From Hepatocystis sp. ex Piliocolobus tephrosceles (Eukaryota; Apicomplexa; Aconoidasida; Haemosporida; Plasmodiidae): DNA of 33,289 nt. The notes under the pieces are model-generated. The model searched no databases. It was given only the letters and a program-made list of their open reading frames with translations, and had not been told where the DNA came from. Made by a program: the position numbers and the translations under genes. The stretch lies in assembly GCA_902459845.2 (NCBI GenBank), contig CABPSV020000077.1:1-33289 (forward strand), in the 5' to 3' direction. Shown piece by piece: positions 32,266-33,289 of the stretch; the first letter of the stretch is position 1; each line of letters opens with the position of its first letter.

Positions 32266-33242
32266 TCATCTTGTTGATGTGTATGTAGTAAAATAAAAGT
32301 TACCTATATATATATATATATATATATTTGCATATATTTGCATATATTTGCATATATCGATATATGTATACGTTAATATACATAATATATAGAATTTGCT
32401 TTTGTTTAAAAATTAACTTTTATTATTTATGGTAAATGCAAAGAGAAAAAAAAATAGAGCATTTCATACAATTTTAACATAAGCTTGGTATAACCTTAAC
32501 AATAATGATTTTATTGTGCATTTTTTTTTTTTTTTTTTAGCTTCATTTGCTTGCGCTAAGAGACTTAAAAACTAAAAGTATCATAGTGTTACAATTATAT
32601 TATTTGTATTGGTTATATATATATATATATATATATATGTGTTTGTATTTGTTTTTTTTTTGCATTAAGAACATGCAGTGTTACTTTTGAATTTTTATGT
32701 TTTGTTTTCTAATTTTGCTAGATTTCCGTATCAATTTTTAAATTCATTTTTTTTTATATATTATTATGCTATGAAAAAAAAGAAAAAGAAAATGTCAAAT
32801 CGAATAAAGTTTAAGTCTAACTCCATTTTGTTTAATCTTTGTATTCTCCGCGTAAAAATGAATGTAAACTTATATATATATATATATATATTATACGCAA
32901 TTGGCATTAAATTTTTTTTACCATAACGTATTTGTTTTTATATCTTCCTAGTAATATATATATATTTTTTTATATTGTTAGATACCTAAAGTTTTTACTT
33001 TTTTTTTTTTAAGTTACAGTTTAAACAGTTACTCAATTATTCACGTATTAATGTATTTTTTTTTTTTTTTTTTTTCCTTTTAATTGCTAAAAATAATATT
33101 GTTATATACAAACTAAAAACTTTAATAAAATATAAGTAAATGCAATCAACTAAAAGAAATTATGACAAAAAAAAAATTACGTGTTTATTATAAAAATTTA
33201 AATTTTTAAATAAATAAATATGAGAATGTAATATTGTATGTA

Positions 33243-33281
<39 letters not shown>

Positions 33282-33289
33282 AAAAGTTT
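32266..33289. other. Intergenic region downstream of the AQR gene
   Basis: 3' flank of the Aquarius gene up to the window edge. It contains (TA)n at 32305-32327, 32613-32638 and 32871-32890, a short CATATATTTG x3 repeat at about 32330-32355, poly(dT) at 32520-32539 and 33056-33075, and poly(dA) at 33244-33279. No coding region is supported. Confidence 0.65.

Overview
This window is nuclear DNA from a malaria parasite (genus Plasmodium). The evidence is extreme A+T richness, long poly(dA)/poly(dT) and (TA)n tracts between genes, many short AT-rich introns, and proteins swollen by Asn/Asp/Lys-rich low-complexity insertions. The style is like P. falciparum and its relatives, but I cannot fix the species from sequence alone. 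There are no bacterial-type operons, tRNA or rRNA genes, mobile elements or CRISPR arrays.

Layout: (1) 1-1755 is intergenic with a 10-bp minisatellite. (2) 1756-4381 (+) is a seven-exon UTP15 homologue (WD40 plus UTP15 C-terminal domain; small-subunit rRNA processing). One of its introns can only be read as GC-AG. (3) 5031-6968 (-) is a helical protein of unknown function with a six-residue Asn/Ser/Asp repeat. (4) 6969-8983 is intergenic, with two short exon-like scraps on the minus strand, an 11-copy 23-bp minisatellite and a ~122-bp poly(dA) tract just upstream of the next gene. (5) 8984-14002 (+) is a 1672-residue protein with a probable beta-propeller core, possibly nucleoporin-like, and a long disordered tail. 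(6) 14003-15902 is intergenic, with a polypyrimidine tract and a 13-copy 10-bp minisatellite. (7) 15903-17131 (-) is a two-exon membrane-anchored thioredoxin/PDI-type protein with a CTHC active site and a C-terminal lysine signal. (8) 18358-22060 (-) is a gene I rebuilt from 15 small exons. It encodes a 424-residue protein with the architecture of a calcium-dependent protein kinase (kinase domain followed by four EF-hand-like units), but the catalytic motifs and the EF-hand position-12 ligands are gone. (9) 22061-24147 is a divergent promoter region. (10) 24148-32265 (+) is a single-exon 2705-residue orthologue of the spliceosomal intron-binding helicase Aquarius (AQR/IBP160). (11) 32266-33289 is intergenic.

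Two genes belong to RNA-processing machines (UTP15 in the SSU processome, Aquarius in the spliceosome), one to secretory-pathway redox folding, and one looks like a degenerate calcium/kinase signalling protein. Nothing indicates co-regulation; this is ordinary eukaryotic gene order. The most interesting item is the CDPK-like pseudokinase. Next are the GC-AG intron and the recurring A-rich minisatellites in the 5' flanks of three genes.
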